From a virus: a stretch of 46,842 nucleotides of DNA. The notes below the pieces were generated by a model, which made no database searches, was not told the DNA's origin, and worked only from the letters and a program-made list of their open reading frames with translations. The stretch spans positions 1 to 46,842 of the IMG/VR virus record IMGVR_UViG_3300028801_000005. The stretch is one strand, 5' to 3'. Positions 46,344-46,842 of the stretch are shown here, one piece after another. Position 1 is the stretch's first letter. Each line of letters starts with the position of its first letter. Position numbers and translations under genes: made by a program.

Positions 46344-46842
46344 ATGGCCCGGGCGCTGAATCGCTTGTCGGCGCGTCGCGTGGCGACTGTGGCCGAACCT
46401 GGATATTACGCGGATGGTGGAGGCTTGTATCTACAGGTGACGGCCACGCTGTCTAAGTCGTGGATCTTCCGATTCACTCGAGCTGGAAAGACTCGAGATA
46501 TGGGACTGGGTGCATTGCACACCGTCAGCCTTGTTGAAGCTCGAGCCGCGGCGTTGCTTGCACGCAAAGCAAAGCTCGAGGGTATCGACCCGCTCGAGGC
46601 GAGGAAGGCAGCTAACGCGACCCGGGCTTCGATCCCAACATTCGCCGAGGCAGCGCTCGAGTACATCGCCAGTCAGCGAAAGTCATGGACGAATCCGAAG
46701 CACGCCGCCCAGTGGCAATCGACGCTCGAACTTTACGCATTCCCGTTCATCGGATCAAAGCCGGTTGACGCGATCGACACAGCTGACGTTCTCGAGATAC
46801 TTCGGCCTGTGTGGGAGACCAAGACGGAGACGGCGACTCGAG
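46344..46842 (+). CDS. int: Tyrosine integrase, N-terminal part (continues at position 128 across the junction)
   Basis: I start at ATG 46344 (M-A-R-A-L-N-R-L-S). The segment encodes the N-terminal arm-type domain with DGGGLYLQV, WIFRFTRAGKTRDMGLG and LVEARAAALLARK, the DUF4102-like pattern found in P4-family integrases, and the start of the core-binding domain (ALEYIASQRKSWTNPKHAAQW). The frame continues into position 128-804 of the window after the 127-bp overlap. About 195 bases upstream hold the terminator, the candidate att site and no gene. Confidence 0.93.
   Translation, partial: MARALNRLSARRVATVAEPGYYADGGGLYLQVTATLSKSWIFRFTRAGKTRDMGLGALHTVSLVEARAAALLARKAKLEGIDPLEARKAANATRASIPTFAEAALEYIASQRKSWTNPKHAAQWQSTLELYAFPFIGSKPVDAIDTADVLEILRPVWETKTETATR
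46716..46842. repeat. Terminal redundancy, right copy
   Basis: Identical to 1-127; see the left copy. Both lie inside the integrase gene. Confidence 0.93.

Overview
The window is one complete, circularly closed genome of a temperate contractile-tailed phage, or the excised form of such a prophage. The first 127 bases are repeated exactly as the last 127, and the integrase gene runs across that junction. The unique circle is therefore about 46,715 bp; 127 bp looks like an assembler overlap, not a biological terminal repeat. GC-rich coding, Proteobacteria-type phage families (NinB, RusA-like, NinI-like phosphatase, Lar, AlpA, GH104 endolysin, Rz/Rz1 spanins) and Shine-Dalgarno starts indicate a Gram-negative host. 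The exact genus cannot be read from the sequence; Xanthomonadales or Burkholderiales is only a guess.

Layout on the map. (1) Integrase spans the ends (46344 through the junction to 804), followed by a small zinc-ribbon-like gene. (2) 1.2-24.1 kb, minus strand, is the virion module. Read in its direction of transcription it holds TerS, TerL, portal, head morphogenesis, a Nudix/prohead protease/scaffold fusion, cement protein, major capsid protein, neck proteins, sheath, tube, a frameshifted tail chaperone, tape measure with lytic transglycosylase, baseplate and fibres. A plus-strand secreted 'moron' (19631-19996) sits inside it. (3) 24.1-26.8 kb, minus, is the lysis cassette: GH104 endolysin, holin, Rz/Rz1 and several unknown small membrane genes. 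(4) 26.8-35.0 kb, minus, is the early leftward operon: Cro, unknown small genes, an adenine methyltransferase, replication initiator, NinI/DUF1364/RusA-like genes and a Q-like late regulator, ending in a strong terminator. Almost all of its genes are joined by 4-nt ATGA/GTGA overlaps. (5) 35.0-36.8 kb, plus, is the immunity region: a CI-like repressor without a peptidase domain, a second secreted protein and a DUF2335 membrane protein. (6) 36.8-46.15 kb, plus, is the second early operon: two proteins with long hexanucleotide-encoded dipeptide repeats, small unknown genes, a RecE-like exonuclease and RecT annealing pair, NinB, a HAD nucleotidase, Lar and an AlpA-like regulator.

Regulation can be read from the DNA. 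A 17-bp operator, ATTAGG-N5-CCTAAT, occurs three times between cro and the repressor; the third copy covers the repressor start codon. It occurs twice more over the promoter of the second early operon. Both early promoters have a near-consensus -35, a 17-bp spacer and an operator between -35 and -10. This is a lambda-like two-promoter switch with a new operator sequence and with the two early operons diverging from the immunity region.

The most unusual items are the paired repeat proteins under direct repressor control, the Nudix-protease-scaffold fusion with an internal start, a probable AUU start for the gp25-like baseplate gene just downstream of an intrinsic terminator inside the late operon, a -1 frameshift in the tail chaperone, one beta module reused in three tail or neck proteins, and two secreted cargo proteins of possibly the same family.
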